From contig CAZCWX010000053.1 of the NCBI GenBank assembly GCA_964502465.1, forward strand, positions 1 through 14,025: a stretch of DNA of 14,025 bases. Direction: 5' to 3'. Shown piece by piece: positions 5,709-13,940 of this stretch. A program made the position numbers and the translations under genes. The stretch's first letter is position 1, and each line of letters opens with the position of its first letter. The notes beneath the pieces are model-generated. The model was not told where the DNA came from. It did not search any database and worked only from the letters and a program-made list of their open reading frames with translations. The stretch is from CAZCWX01 sp964502465 (GTDB lineage: Bacteria; Desulfobacterota; Binatia; Bin18).

Positions 5709-7400
5709 ATGTATGATCTCGTTATTGAAAACGCTCGTATCTGTGACGGTACGGGCAAGCCGAGCTTTCATGGCAGCGTAGCGGTGAAAGACGGCCTGAT
5801 TGTAGCGGTCGGCAAGAGCAATGGTGAGGCTGCAACCCGGAAGATTAATGCCGACGGCTTAGTATTGGCTCCGGGGTTCATCGACCCGCACACCCATTAT
5901 GACGCGCAAGTCGCGTGGGATCCGCTGGTGACCTGTTCTTCCTGGCACGGCATTACCACCGTTGTCATGGGGAACTGTGGCGTCGGTGTAGCACCGGTCC
6001 GGCCCAAGCTGCGCGATATCGTAATGTGGGACTTAGTGAATGTCGAAGCGATTCCCTTTGAAGTCATGCAGCGCGGTATCGACTGGCAGTGGGAAACGCA
6101 CGCCGAGTACCTTGATGCACTACAGAAACGTGGCATGGGTATCAACATCGCCTCATTAGCGGCGTTAACCCCGCTTCGCCACTACGCCATGGGTGAAGAG
6201 TCGTTCGAGCGGGCCGCAACGGCAGATGAAATCGCGACGATGCAGAAGCTATTGCGCGACGCGATGCGCGCTGGCGCGTTTGGCTTGACCTCGACGATTC
6301 TCAATAACCATATCGGTTATCAGGGGCGTCCGCTCGCCTGCCGCAATGCCAGCCGAGCGGAATTGTCTGCGCTTTGCCAGGTGCTGCGAGAAGAAGGCCG
6401 AGGGGCGATCGAAATTGCGCTGACTGGGACAAACGTCGGTTTTGTCGCTGACGATGAGTACGATTTGCTTGAATTCTTGGTGCGTGAGAGCCAGCGGCCG
6501 GTAACCTTTCTGGCGCTGTTCAATAAGCCTGGAAAGCCGGACTCGTACCTGGGCGCAGTCGAGAAGGTCAAACCTATCCTGGCCTGGGACAAGGCAGTCC
6601 CACAGGTGTCGTGTAGACCGCTGCGTATCCAGTTCAACATGCGTAATCCCTTTATCTTTGCTATCTTCTCGGCTTGGCATCCCGTATTCAACAAGAGCGT
6701 AGAAGAGCAGATGCAGCTCTATGGCGACCCCGGCTTCCGTCAGACGTTCCGCGACGAAATGGATCGACGACGTATCTTTGCTGGTCAATGGGGTCGCATG
6801 ACAGTGATCGATGCCAAGAATCCCGAAGTACAAGCACATGTAGCGAGCAAAAAGACTGTCGCCCAGATTGCTCGCGATCAGGGCAAGGACCCGGTTGATG
6901 CGTTCCTGGATCTCGCCATTGCTGACAGACTCGAACTGCTGTTCGATCTGCAGGCATTTAATTTCGAGCCGGAGGGAGTAAAGAACCTGGTGAGCGATTC
7001 GCGCTTCCTGGTTGGCCTCTCCGATGGCGGCGCCCATGTGGATATGCTGTGTGATGCTGGCTATGCGACGTATCTCCTGGGGCGGTGGGTACGCGAACAT
7101 CAAGTCCTGACGCTCGAAGAAGGCGTGCGCAAGCTGACCTCGGTTCCCGCCGATTTCTTCGGCATTCCTAAACGTGGTCGTATTGCACCAGGGTTGGTGG
7201 CGGACCTCACCCTCTTTGATCCAGAGACAGTTGACGCGAAGGATCCAGAGTATGTGTGGGATTTGCCCGGCGGCGGCAAACGGTTCGTTGCCAAGGCCAA
7301 GGGCATTACGATGACGATTGTCTCTGGTCAGATACTCTACCAGGATGGCGAGCATCAAGGCGGTCTGCCTGGTAAAGTCCTGCGGAGCTACGACGCGTAG
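5709..7400 (+). CDS. D-aminoacylase-type amidohydrolase (N-acyl-D-amino-acid deacylase family)
   Basis: 563 residues. A metal-dependent amidohydrolase of the D-aminoacylase group. The N-terminal beta-sandwich starts DLVIENARICDGTG; then come VLAPGFIDPHTHYD with the metal-binding H61xH63 and D65, GITTVVMGNCGVG with Cys90 (a zinc ligand in D-aminoacylases), the barrel to about 440 with LSDGGAHVD (D439, the conserved catalytic/metal Asp), and the closing PGLVADLTLFD (495-504). Other metal-ligand His residues of classical D-aminoacylases are not obvious where expected, and the sequence resembles a broad uncharacterised subfamily, so the substrate could be another N-acyl or cyclic amide. Length is normal or slightly long. 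AAGGAGG is 8 nt before ATG 5709. Cytosolic, no signal peptide. It is 131 nt from the iron redox gene and probably belongs to the same degradative neighbourhood. Confidence 0.85.
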   Translation: MYDLVIENARICDGTGKPSFHGSVAVKDGLIVAVGKSNGEAATRKINADGLVLAPGFIDPHTHYDAQVAWDPLVTCSSWHGITTVVMGNCGVGVAPVRPKLRDIVMWDLVNVEAIPFEVMQRGIDWQWETHAEYLDALQKRGMGINIASLAALTPLRHYAMGEESFERAATADEIATMQKLLRDAMRAGAFGLTSTILNNHIGYQGRPLACRNASRAELSALCQVLREEGRGAIEIALTGTNVGFVADDEYDLLEFLVRESQRPVTFLALFNKPGKPDSYLGAVEKVKPILAWDKAVPQVSCRPLRIQFNMRNPFIFAIFSAWHPVFNKSVEEQMQLYGDPGFRQTFRDEMDRRRIFAGQWGRMTVIDAKNPEVQAHVASKKTVAQIARDQGKDPVDAFLDLAIADRLELLFDLQAFNFEPEGVKNLVSDSRFLVGLSDGGAHVDMLCDAGYATYLLGRWVREHQVLTLEEGVRKLTSVPADFFGIPKRGRIAPGLVADLTLFDPETVDAKDPEYVWDLPGGGKRFVAKAKGITMTIVSGQILYQDGEHQGGLPGKVLRSYDA

Positions 7401-7404
7401 AGAG

Positions 7405-7447
7405 AAAAAAGTGGGGCGGTGCGCGAGCCGCCCCTTTGACTTTTATT
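7405..7447. terminator. Strong bidirectional intrinsic terminator between convergent genes
   Basis: GGGGCGG (7413-7419) and CCGCCCC (7428-7434) form an all-GC stem with an 8-nt loop. TTTGACTTTTATTTTTT follows on the plus strand, and AAAAAA (7405-7410) precedes it, giving a T-run on the minus strand. It serves both the amidohydrolase and the EthD gene. Confidence 0.85.
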
Positions 7448-7455
7448 TTTTCAGC

Positions 7456-7764
7456 TTATCCCTCTACGATGACATGTTCTTGCGTGAAGAGAATGACGAT
7501 TTCTTGCGAGTGGCTGGTTGCGCTCTGACGTGCGGCCTGACCTTCTGGTGTAGAAAAAACCTTCTCTAGCGCCTCTTTGCTCTCGAACCAGACTTCGGCA
7601 ACGCCGTCGTAGCGCTGGTCCGCGCTCGTCGCGAGGTTGATGGCGTACTTTTTCAGACCAGGAAACTTCTTCACCAGCGTAGCATGCTCCTGCAACCACC
7701 ATTGATGGAACGCTTCGAGGCTCATGCCTTCCGGTCGTTTCAATATCCCGATGACTTTGTACAT
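7456..7764 (-). CDS. EthD-domain protein
   Basis: 102 residues. A small ferredoxin-like alpha/beta-barrel (dimeric) protein of the EthD family: YKVIGILKRPEGMSLEAFHQWW (2-23), H20...EH27, PGLKKYAINL (35-44) and DGVAEVWFESKEALEKVF (53-70). EthD-type proteins accompany oxidative degradation pathways (ether cleavage, aromatic or alkyl compounds) and their exact role is often unknown; some members are enzymes acting on quinone-like intermediates. GGAGG precedes ATG 7764 by a suitable distance. It lies 30 nt downstream of the diguanylate cyclase gene, so read-through from that operon is likely, but its function fits the catabolic genes on the other strand better. It ends at the shared terminator. 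Confidence 0.85.
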   Translation of the reverse strand: MYKVIGILKRPEGMSLEAFHQWWLQEHATLVKKFPGLKKYAINLATSADQRYDGVAEVWFESKEALEKVFSTPEGQAARQSATSHSQEIVILFTQEHVIVEG

Positions 7765-7794
7765 ACGATTCCTCCGACAGAACAGGAATCGGCC

Positions 7795-8814
7795 TTACCC
7801 TGTATAGCGCTCGACTCGATTCCGCCCTTTATGTTTCGCAGAGTAGAGAGCCTTGTCTGCCTCTTCAATCAGCTCTGGGAGACTCTGAGGATGGTCGCTC
7901 ACGATGGCAGTCACACCGAAACTCATAGTCACCCGAAAAGGACCAGAGGGGTGAGAGAACGTCAACGACTGGACCATTTCACAGAGGCGCTCTGCCACCT
8001 TGGTGGCTTCTTCTAAGCCAGTTTCTGGGAGTAAAATCGCGAACTCCTCTCCCCCATAGCGAGCAACCAGGTCGGTGTTCCGGCAGTGCCGAAAGAGGGT
8101 TTGCCCTACTTCTCTCAAGACGATATCCCCATACAGATGGCCATGATGATCGTTCACTTGTTTGAAGTGATCAATGTCCCCCAATAATAACGAGAGGGGG
8201 TTGAGATAGCGATGTGCTCGCAGACATTCTTCGTACGCCCGTTCTTCAAAATGCCGGCGGTTACACAACCCGGTGAGTTTGTCTTCCCGTGCCATTTGTT
8301 CAAGCAGGGTTTGTTGTTCTTTTAAGTCTTTTTGGTAACGGACAATGCGCTCGGCGACACCAATCCGAGCTTTGAGTTCCGTCAGACTAAAAGGTTTTGT
8401 CAGGAAGTCGGCTGCGCCAAGTTCTAAGCCTTTGACTTTATCCTCAAGCGTCCCTCTCGCAGAAGTAATGATGATATGAAGATCCCGGAAGGCTTCATCC
8501 CCTTGGACGACGCGGCAGAACTCGAACCCGTCCATTTCTGGCATCATAATATCCAGCAAGACGATGTCCGGTTGGAATTCACGCAGACGGTGCAGCGCTT
8601 CTCTACCGGTGGCAGCAGTGCAGACACGATGCCCCATTCCTTTGACCATGAAAGAAACCATGTCGCGGATTTCTCGGTCATCGTCAACAATCAACACGCC
8701 GAGAGGTTCTTTAGTGGAGGAAAGAAAGGGGGCTTCTGTCTTAGGCAATGGAGAGGGGGGAGATGGATCCGGCTCCTTGAGTTTCATATTGTAGACGCTG
8801 GAAGAGAAGATCAC
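7795..8814 (-). CDS. Receiver-GGDEF response regulator, diguanylate cyclase
   Basis: 339 residues. It makes cyclic-di-GMP from two GTP under control of a phosphorelay. The receiver domain (about 38-155) has acidic D44-D46, phosphoacceptor D88 in LLDIMMPEMDG and K140 in LTKPF. A short coiled linker follows, then GGDEF (about 172-338) with the active GGEEF at 254-258, preceded by an intact inhibitory-site RxxD (R245-D248) five residues earlier. It resembles single-receiver PleD/WspR-type cyclases. The start is GTG 8814 after AAGGA; ATG 8787 is an in-frame alternative, and the first 37 residues (Pro-rich) are unconserved in look. No membrane segments. It follows the EAL gene by 85 nt on the same strand, so the two opposing enzymes are probably co-expressed. 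The partner kinase is not in the window. Confidence 0.92.
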   Translation of the reverse strand: MIFSSSVYNMKLKEPDPSPPSPLPKTEAPFLSSTKEPLGVLIVDDDREIRDMVSFMVKGMGHRVCTAATGREALHRLREFQPDIVLLDIMMPEMDGFEFCRVVQGDEAFRDLHIIITSARGTLEDKVKGLELGAADFLTKPFSLTELKARIGVAERIVRYQKDLKEQQTLLEQMAREDKLTGLCNRRHFEERAYEECLRAHRYLNPLSLLLGDIDHFKQVNDHHGHLYGDIVLREVGQTLFRHCRNTDLVARYGGEEFAILLPETGLEEATKVAERLCEMVQSLTFSHPSGPFRVTMSFGVTAIVSDHPQSLPELIEEADKALYSAKHKGRNRVERYTG

Positions 8815-8899
8815 AACATCCTTTCCAATCGGGACAAAACTGTCAAGGGGGAAGTCGGGATCTTGTCCACCTCAGGAGGTTTATGCAAAACGGCCAGTT

Positions 8900-11071
8900 T
8901 CAGGCTTTTCCTCCGGCTGCCTGACGACGCCTCTGGAGTTTCCGGGGCGGTGCGGGCGCAAGAATGGGTCGTAGACTCTTTTTCCAGGGGGATTCCTGTA
9001 ACCAGTATGTCAACGCCGGAGCTGAGATAGGACGGCTCAGATAATACCCTTGTGCGAAATCACATCCAAAAGAGGCAAGCATATCCCACGTTGCCTGATC
9101 TTCTACTCCCTCAGCGGCGACCTGCAGGCCTAAATCATGCCCGAGATCAATCGTTGCCCGGACAATAGCTGCACTGCCTTCATCCTTGGTCATCCCAATG
9201 ACTAAGGATTTGTCGATCTTGATTTCATCTACTGGTAATTGCTTGAGATACATAAGAGATGAGTAGCCCGTCCCAAAGTCGTCAATGGCAATCCTTATGC
9301 CCATCTCCCTGAAGCGAGTGAGGGCGACGAGCACCCGTTCCGGATTGTCGGCAACTGGATTCTCGGTAATCTCTATCTCCAAAGACGTCGGGGCAACCCC
9401 ACTGACTTGCAGCATCCGAGCGACGAGGTCTGGGAGTTGGGGATCCTGCAAGTCGTGCTGCATGGAAAAGTTGACCGCAACACAGAGATCGAGTCCTTCC
9501 TGTTGCCAGAGAACACATTGGTGAAGCGCGGTACTCAGCACCCAAAAACTCAGAGATTTCATCAAACCTGTCTGTTCTGCGAGGACGATAAATTGTTCGG
9601 GAAGTAAAAGGCCGTGTTGGGGATGCTGCCAGCGGACTAGTGCCTCAACATAATTGATATTGACGCGGCCACTCGTGAGGTCCGCCTTGGGTTGGTAATA
9701 CAAAAGAAATTGGTCATGCTTGAATGCCTCATGCAACTGGCCCGCGAGGATGAGGCGTTCTTGGCTGTAGGGGTCATGTTCGGCGGTATAGAGCGCATAC
9801 CCGTTGCTCGCGTGCGCCGCAATATCTGTTGCAACATCGGCTCGATGCATCAGCGTTGGGGCATCGATACCGTGCTCGGGATACAAGGCAATACCGATGT
9901 TGGCTCTGACGTGAAGGGTGTGCCCTTCGATGACAAAAGGTTGTTCCAGAGCTTTGAGGGCGCGGCGAGCGACCAGCGCGGCGGCGGTGGTATCTCTACC
10001 AGCAGGCAGGAGCGCGGCGAACTCATCTCTGTCTACTCGTACAAGCGTGTCCGACTTTCGTAAGATACCCTGGAGCCGGGAACCTGCCTGCTGAAAAAGT
10101 GCTTCGCTCCACTGGTGACCAAACGTTTTGCTAATTTCCCGCAACCCCCGAAGACTAATAACAAGCACGGTTAGTGCTTTGTTCTTTTGCTGTGCCGCAA
10201 GAATAGCCTGTTGTAAGTAATCGTGGAACACAATATGGGAGGAGACCTCAGCCCAGACGTTGGGTAAGGTTCGACTCCTGAGAGGAGTTACTCGCCTTCC
10301 AGAGTCGGCACGCTCACGAGCGTTCATCACCAGGGCGGGGGACCCCCCAGTATCGTTGCGAAACCCTGAGGTTGTCGCTTCGAGCCTGCACCATAAGCCA
10401 TTCTGATGACGCAAGCGAAGCTTGAATGGAGAAGAAGCTCCGAGATTTTGCAAAGTCTGAAAAAAGACCGTGCGCACTTCCTGCTCATTGGTTGCGTGGA
10501 GGTAGGCGAAGAGATTGGTCCCCAGCAGTTCACTGGACTTGTAGCCAAGGATGCGTTCGCTTGTTGAGCTGGCGAAATGGATGCTCCCATCAGCGGTGAG
10601 GATAAAGATGAGATTGGCGGAGTTTTCAATATCTGTGGGAAATCGCTCGGCATGGTCACTGAGCTTTTGTCTCATTTGAGCATAGACGCGGCGCTGCCGT
10701 GCCTCGCGGAGTTCCCGTTCGATGGCAGGAACCAGGCGCACGAGATTCTCTTTGAAGACATAGTCGTGTGCCCCAGCTTGCATGGCAAAAACCGCACTGC
10801 CCTCGTTGCTTTGGTCCGCTACGATAAGAAAGGGCAGATCGAGTCCTCTGTCCTGCAGCAGTTTCAATGCGGCCATCGCGCTCAGCCGTGGAAGGACATC
10901 GGAGAAAAGGACTAATTCCCAAGCTTGTCGATCAAGCGCCGCGGCCAGGGCTGCAGCAGTCTCGACCCGCTCCCACAGTGGTTCATAGCCCCCGTCTCGT
11001 AGAGTCTGTAGAAGCAACGCGGCATCGCTTGCCGAATAGGCGACGATTAAGGTGCGCAGAGGTATACTCAT
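8900..11071 (-). CDS. Receiver-like/PAS/degenerate GGDEF/EAL cyclic-di-GMP phosphodiesterase
   Basis: 723 residues, soluble. Order: a receiver-like domain (about 6-125; D58 in LFSD near the phosphosite, but the usual acidic triad and DxxMP are poorly kept), PAS (about 145-255), GGDEF (about 275-430) and EAL (about 440-690). The GGDEF signature is DRDEF (347-351) instead of GGDEF, so it should not make cyclic-di-GMP but may bind GTP as a regulator. The EAL domain keeps its catalytic set: E476-A-L, N534, E567 (EITE), D597-D598 (DDFGTG), K618 and E654. It is therefore probably an active phosphodiesterase giving pGpG. The basic C-terminal tail (about 698-723, Pro/Arg/Lys-rich) is unusual. ATG 11071 has only a weak GGAG about 11 nt upstream. 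It is first in the run with the cyclase and EthD genes; PAS and receiver inputs suggest signal control. Confidence 0.93.
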   Translation of the reverse strand: MSIPLRTLIVAYSASDAALLLQTLRDGGYEPLWERVETAAALAAALDRQAWELVLFSDVLPRLSAMAALKLLQDRGLDLPFLIVADQSNEGSAVFAMQAGAHDYVFKENLVRLVPAIERELREARQRRVYAQMRQKLSDHAERFPTDIENSANLIFILTADGSIHFASSTSERILGYKSSELLGTNLFAYLHATNEQEVRTVFFQTLQNLGASSPFKLRLRHQNGLWCRLEATTSGFRNDTGGSPALVMNARERADSGRRVTPLRSRTLPNVWAEVSSHIVFHDYLQQAILAAQQKNKALTVLVISLRGLREISKTFGHQWSEALFQQAGSRLQGILRKSDTLVRVDRDEFAALLPAGRDTTAAALVARRALKALEQPFVIEGHTLHVRANIGIALYPEHGIDAPTLMHRADVATDIAAHASNGYALYTAEHDPYSQERLILAGQLHEAFKHDQFLLYYQPKADLTSGRVNINYVEALVRWQHPQHGLLLPEQFIVLAEQTGLMKSLSFWVLSTALHQCVLWQQEGLDLCVAVNFSMQHDLQDPQLPDLVARMLQVSGVAPTSLEIEITENPVADNPERVLVALTRFREMGIRIAIDDFGTGYSSLMYLKQLPVDEIKIDKSLVIGMTKDEGSAAIVRATIDLGHDLGLQVAAEGVEDQATWDMLASFGCDFAQGYYLSRPISAPALTYWLQESPWKKSLRPILAPAPPRKLQRRRQAAGGKA

Positions 11072-11497
11072 GAATTGCCGCTCCGTTGGAAGAACCCGAT
11101 TCGCTTCACGTTAGCCCCTATGATCGACCTGACCTGTTCACGTGCCGAGCAGACTAAGGACCTGGGCAAGAATAACTGGGTCAATTATTGTGGTGCGGGC
11201 CTCTGGCCTGCCCTTCACAATGCAGGCGGGACGCCTACACCACAATATGAGAACGATCAACTTATTTCTGCTCGGCTCCTAAGTATGTATAAATAAAGCC
11301 CTTCCCCCGTAGTGGAGATTTGCTTTGTTGGTAAGATCGGTTTCTTTCCTGCGTTCTTTAGCCTGCGCTGTCCCTCGTCTGAGCGAGCGGCGCACTTGCT
11401 CTACGGAGGATTTCCCAGGTATGCCTCCCTGAGAGCGTTGCCTTGCGAATGAATTTCCGTTAGGGATAACAGCTCTTAACGAGAAAAGGGGGAGCCT
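11072..11497. other. 426-bp intergenic region between divergent genes
   Basis: No gene longer than a few codons is convincing here. It contains the 62-bp palindromic element (11186-11247), an AT-rich patch with TATAAATAAAG (11286-11296), and near the CoA-transferase gene a weak promoter-like pair, TTGCGA (11443-11448) and GATAAC (11465-11470). The RBS GGGGGAG lies just before ATG 11498. It must also hold the promoter of the leftward EAL gene, which I cannot locate. Confidence 0.6.
11186..11247. repeat. 62-bp palindromic element (REP/MITE-like)
   Basis: Perfect 10-bp ends TATTGTGGTG (11186-11195) and CACCACAATA (11238-11247), an imperfect middle, and an inner stem GCCTGC (11206-11211)/GCAGGC (11222-11227) around a 10-nt loop. 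It would fold into one long hairpin. The ends plus GC-rich core match the look of dispersed palindromic repeats or tiny non-autonomous elements. No T-run follows, and it lies upstream of both neighbouring genes, so a terminator role is unlikely. Confidence 0.65.
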
Positions 11498-12748
11498 ATG
11501 GAATCTCGTCCACTGTCGCTGTTGCCCGAACAGTTTGGCCCATTACAGGGGGTACGGATTCTGTCCACTGGCAGCCTCATTGCACAGCCCTTTGCGGCTG
11601 CCCTGGCTGCGGAGGTTGGTGCCGAAGTGATTCAAGTTGAACGCCCAGGAGAAGGAGATGCGGCATGGCGCCACCTGGGGATGCAACTGCCCACGACAGA
11701 TGGGAAAGGCAAGGTCGCTACAACCTGGATACAGGAACGGCGCAATGAGTTCTATGTGACGCTCGATTTCAGCCAACCTGAGGGGCGCGAACTCTTTCTG
11801 CAGTTGATCCAGACGTGTGACATCTGGATGGAGAGTTCGAAACCCGGATCCTATGCAAAATGGGGGTTGAGTGATGAGGTCGTGTTAAACACGAACCCGA
11901 AAATTGTGATCGCCCATGTCTCAGGGTACGGGCAAACTGGCCATCCCGATTATCTGGGGCGCGCTTCATACGATATGATCGGGCAAGCCTTTGGCGGATT
12001 GATGCATCAGACGGGCTTTCCTGATCCTGATCCGCCGGTGCGAGCGAATCCCTGGACTGCTGATTACATTACTGCTCTGTTCTGTCTATGGTCGTCGCTG
12101 GCTGGGTATATTTACGCTCAGCGGACTGGCAAAGGGCAGGTAATTGACGTATCGCAGTTTGAATCCATCCATCGGTTGCTTTCCGGTACGATGGTTGAGT
12201 ACTTTTCCCAAGGATTCATTCGGAACCGCTCAGGCAACAAGGCGACCGCCTTCCAACCGTACGATGCCTTTCAGGCCAAAGACGGCTGGGTAGTCGTGGG
12301 CGCAGTCGGTCTTCCAGTCTTCTCTCGGGTCTGTCGGGTGCTTGGTTTGGATCCAGATGATGAAAAATGGAAAAATGCCCACTCTGATATCAATGCGCTG
12401 GAGGGGATCGAGTTCGACGCGCTGCTCCGTGGGTGGATTGCCGAGCGTACGGTTCAGGAAGTCGTCGAGACCCTGAACACTGCACAGGTGGCCTGTTGTC
12501 CAATCATGAACAGCAAAAACACCGCAGAAGATCCGCACTACCAGGCGCGCGGCGTTCATATCGAATGGGAAGACGGCCAGGTAGGGAAAGTGAAAGGCAC
12601 GGGAGTAACACCGTTCTTTTCGCAGACACCCGGCAAGATTTGGCGCGGGTCAGTCCCGGTCGGGTACGACAACGAAACGATTTACACCCGCCTCGCTGGC
12701 CTCTCGCGGGAAAAAGTCGCCGCGTTGAAAGAAAAAGGCGTGATTTGA
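11498..12748 (+). CDS. CaiB/BaiF-family (class III) CoA-transferase
   Basis: 416 residues, cytosolic, single full-length copy of the family. It moves CoA between carboxylic acids through an enzyme-bound anhydride. Seen: FGPLQGVRIL at 13-22, AAEVGAEVIQVERPG (37-51), ESSKPG (112-117), DEVVLNTNPKIVIAHVSGYG (126-145), ANPWTADY with D189 as the predicted catalytic Asp, TGKGQVIDVSQFE in the middle, and PGKIWRG near the end. Several stretches recall carnitine CoA-transferase CaiB more than formyl-CoA transferase Frc, but substrate cannot be read from this. The neighbours give no carnitine genes. GGGGGAG precedes ATG 11498. The ABC ATPase follows after 185 nt of repeat-containing spacer, so a shared transcript is uncertain. 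Confidence 0.92.
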   Translation: MESRPLSLLPEQFGPLQGVRILSTGSLIAQPFAAALAAEVGAEVIQVERPGEGDAAWRHLGMQLPTTDGKGKVATTWIQERRNEFYVTLDFSQPEGRELFLQLIQTCDIWMESSKPGSYAKWGLSDEVVLNTNPKIVIAHVSGYGQTGHPDYLGRASYDMIGQAFGGLMHQTGFPDPDPPVRANPWTADYITALFCLWSSLAGYIYAQRTGKGQVIDVSQFESIHRLLSGTMVEYFSQGFIRNRSGNKATAFQPYDAFQAKDGWVVVGAVGLPVFSRVCRVLGLDPDDEKWKNAHSDINALEGIEFDALLRGWIAERTVQEVVETLNTAQVACCPIMNSKNTAEDPHYQARGVHIEWEDGQVGKVKGTGVTPFFSQTPGKIWRGSVPVGYDNETIYTRLAGLSREKVAALKEKGVI

Positions 12749-12933
12749 CCCGGAAAGACAAGGAGCTTTTTCGCTGTCAACTGTCCAGGCAGAGTCTGTT
12801 GGGTCTATAAAGCTTGCCGTTGAGCGGACCAGTGCAACCACCCGGAGCAGTGCCCCAACCAACCCAATAAACCCGAGAGACTCGAGAGACTTCACTGAGT
12901 GCGAAGCTGAAAGCGCACTGCTGACGGAGAAGC
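12749..12933. repeat. Spacer with short tandem repeats
   Basis: Between the CoA-transferase and ABC ATPase genes. It holds two exact tandem copies of CGAGAGACT (12874-12882, 12883-12891) preceded by a stutter of AACC/AACCC/AATAA/ACCC (about 12856-12873). No coding potential and no clear terminator seen. Confidence 0.6.
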
Positions 12934-13854
12934 ATGCCGCTACTGGAAATCCGCGACTTGCGCAAGCGCTATGGTGCCGTCGAGGCGCTCAAAGGACTGT
13001 CTCTCAGTATAGAACGCGGAGAGTTCTTTGGACTGCTCGGTCCGAACGGTGCGGGGAAATCAACCACGATCAATATTCTCCTGGGGCTGATCTTGCCCGA
13101 TGGGGGAACGATCCGGGTATTCGACCAAGACTTTGCCGCGGAACAGATAGCGATCCGCCGACGCATGAATGTTGCGGCGGCATTCACCAGTCTGAGCGGA
13201 GTGCTAACCGTTCGTGAGAACCTTAAAGTCTACGGTCATATTTATGGTGTCGGCAATCTCAATGGCAAAATCGCCGAACTGCTGGAGCGCTTCGAAATTG
13301 CTGATCTGGCCAATCGCAAATTACAACTCCTCAGCTCTGGTCAACACACGCGCGTGACCTTGTGCAAGGGATTGATTAACGACCCCGAACTACTCCTCCT
13401 TGACGAATGTACACTTGGGCTTGATCCAGATATTGCTGAGAAGACCCGGAGCGCCTTGAAAGAATTTCAGCGGGAGAAACAGACAACCATCATCTTTACT
13501 TCTCACAATATGAACGAGGTTGAAGAGCTGTGTGGACGCATTGCCTTTCTCAGCAAAGGAGAAATCCTCCGAATTGATACTGCTGAGCGGATTAAACGGT
13601 TGATTCCTCAGCAAATCCTCGAAGTGCGGTTCCAGCCAGGGACTGACCTGATGGCTATACAACAACAAAACGGCTCTTTGCATGCAGAACTGAGGGATGA
13701 CTCGACGCTCCGCTTCGTGCTTGATGAGCCAGAGGGACAGTTAGATTTTTTACTGCGGCGACTGACACACGCCGGCGTGCACATTGCCGATGTGCAAATC
13801 ACCAGACCGACGTTAGAAGACGTGTTCATCAAAGTAGCGAGAGGGGAGATATAA
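12934..13854 (+). CDS. ABC-2-type transporter ATP-binding protein
   Basis: 306 residues. The ATPase subunit of an ABC exporter, acting at the inner face of the membrane with a permease not seen in this window. Walker A GPNGAGKST (36-44), signature LSSGQ (133-137, variant of LSGGQ), Walker B LLLLDE (153-158), D-loop LGLDPD (161-166) and H-loop His191 (TSHN) are all present. The Q-loop position holds Ala83 instead of Gln (in VAAAFTSLSGVLTVREN), a pattern I associate with a subfamily of ABC-2 ATPases rather than loss of function. Walker B is followed by Cys159 where Pro is usual. After about residue 225 comes the C-terminal extension ending TRPTLEDVFIKVARGEI, typical of ABC-2 drug, polysaccharide or lipid exporters. 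GGAG is close to ATG 12934. Substrate unknown. Confidence 0.92.
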   Translation: MPLLEIRDLRKRYGAVEALKGLSLSIERGEFFGLLGPNGAGKSTTINILLGLILPDGGTIRVFDQDFAAEQIAIRRRMNVAAAFTSLSGVLTVRENLKVYGHIYGVGNLNGKIAELLERFEIADLANRKLQLLSSGQHTRVTLCKGLINDPELLLLDECTLGLDPDIAEKTRSALKEFQREKQTTIIFTSHNMNEVEELCGRIAFLSKGEILRIDTAERIKRLIPQQILEVRFQPGTDLMAIQQQNGSLHAELRDDSTLRFVLDEPEGQLDFLLRRLTHAGVHIADVQITRPTLEDVFIKVARGEI

Positions 13855-13855
13855 A

Positions 13856-13940
13856 AGCCTTCAGCAATCAGCAGTCAGCGAAGGCTACAGGCCCCAGGCT
13901 GTAGGGGATATCCCTTTGGCCGCAAGCTTCTAGCCTTTTT
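13856..13940 (+). terminator. Structured tail after the ABC ATPase: alternative hairpins ending in a T-run
   Basis: AGCCTT (13856-13861) can pair with AAGGCT (13881-13886), which can instead pair with TAGCCTT (13931-13937) followed by TTT. Between them lie CTACAG/CTGTAG (13885-13904) and the palindrome GGGATATCCC (13905-13914). The last pairing looks terminator-like. Three tandem TCAGCRR heptamers (13861-13881) fill the first loop. Functional reading is inference. Confidence 0.4.

Noticed and set aside
6249..7358. Long open frame (369 codons) on the minus strand inside the amidohydrolase gene
   Set aside because: No recognisable family, no credible RBS, and the plus-strand gene is unambiguous; it is a shadow of codon usage.
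8870..8881. ACCTCAGGAGGT as a terminator between the EAL and cyclase genes
   Set aside because: Only a 5-bp stem with a 2-nt gap and no T-run on the minus strand.
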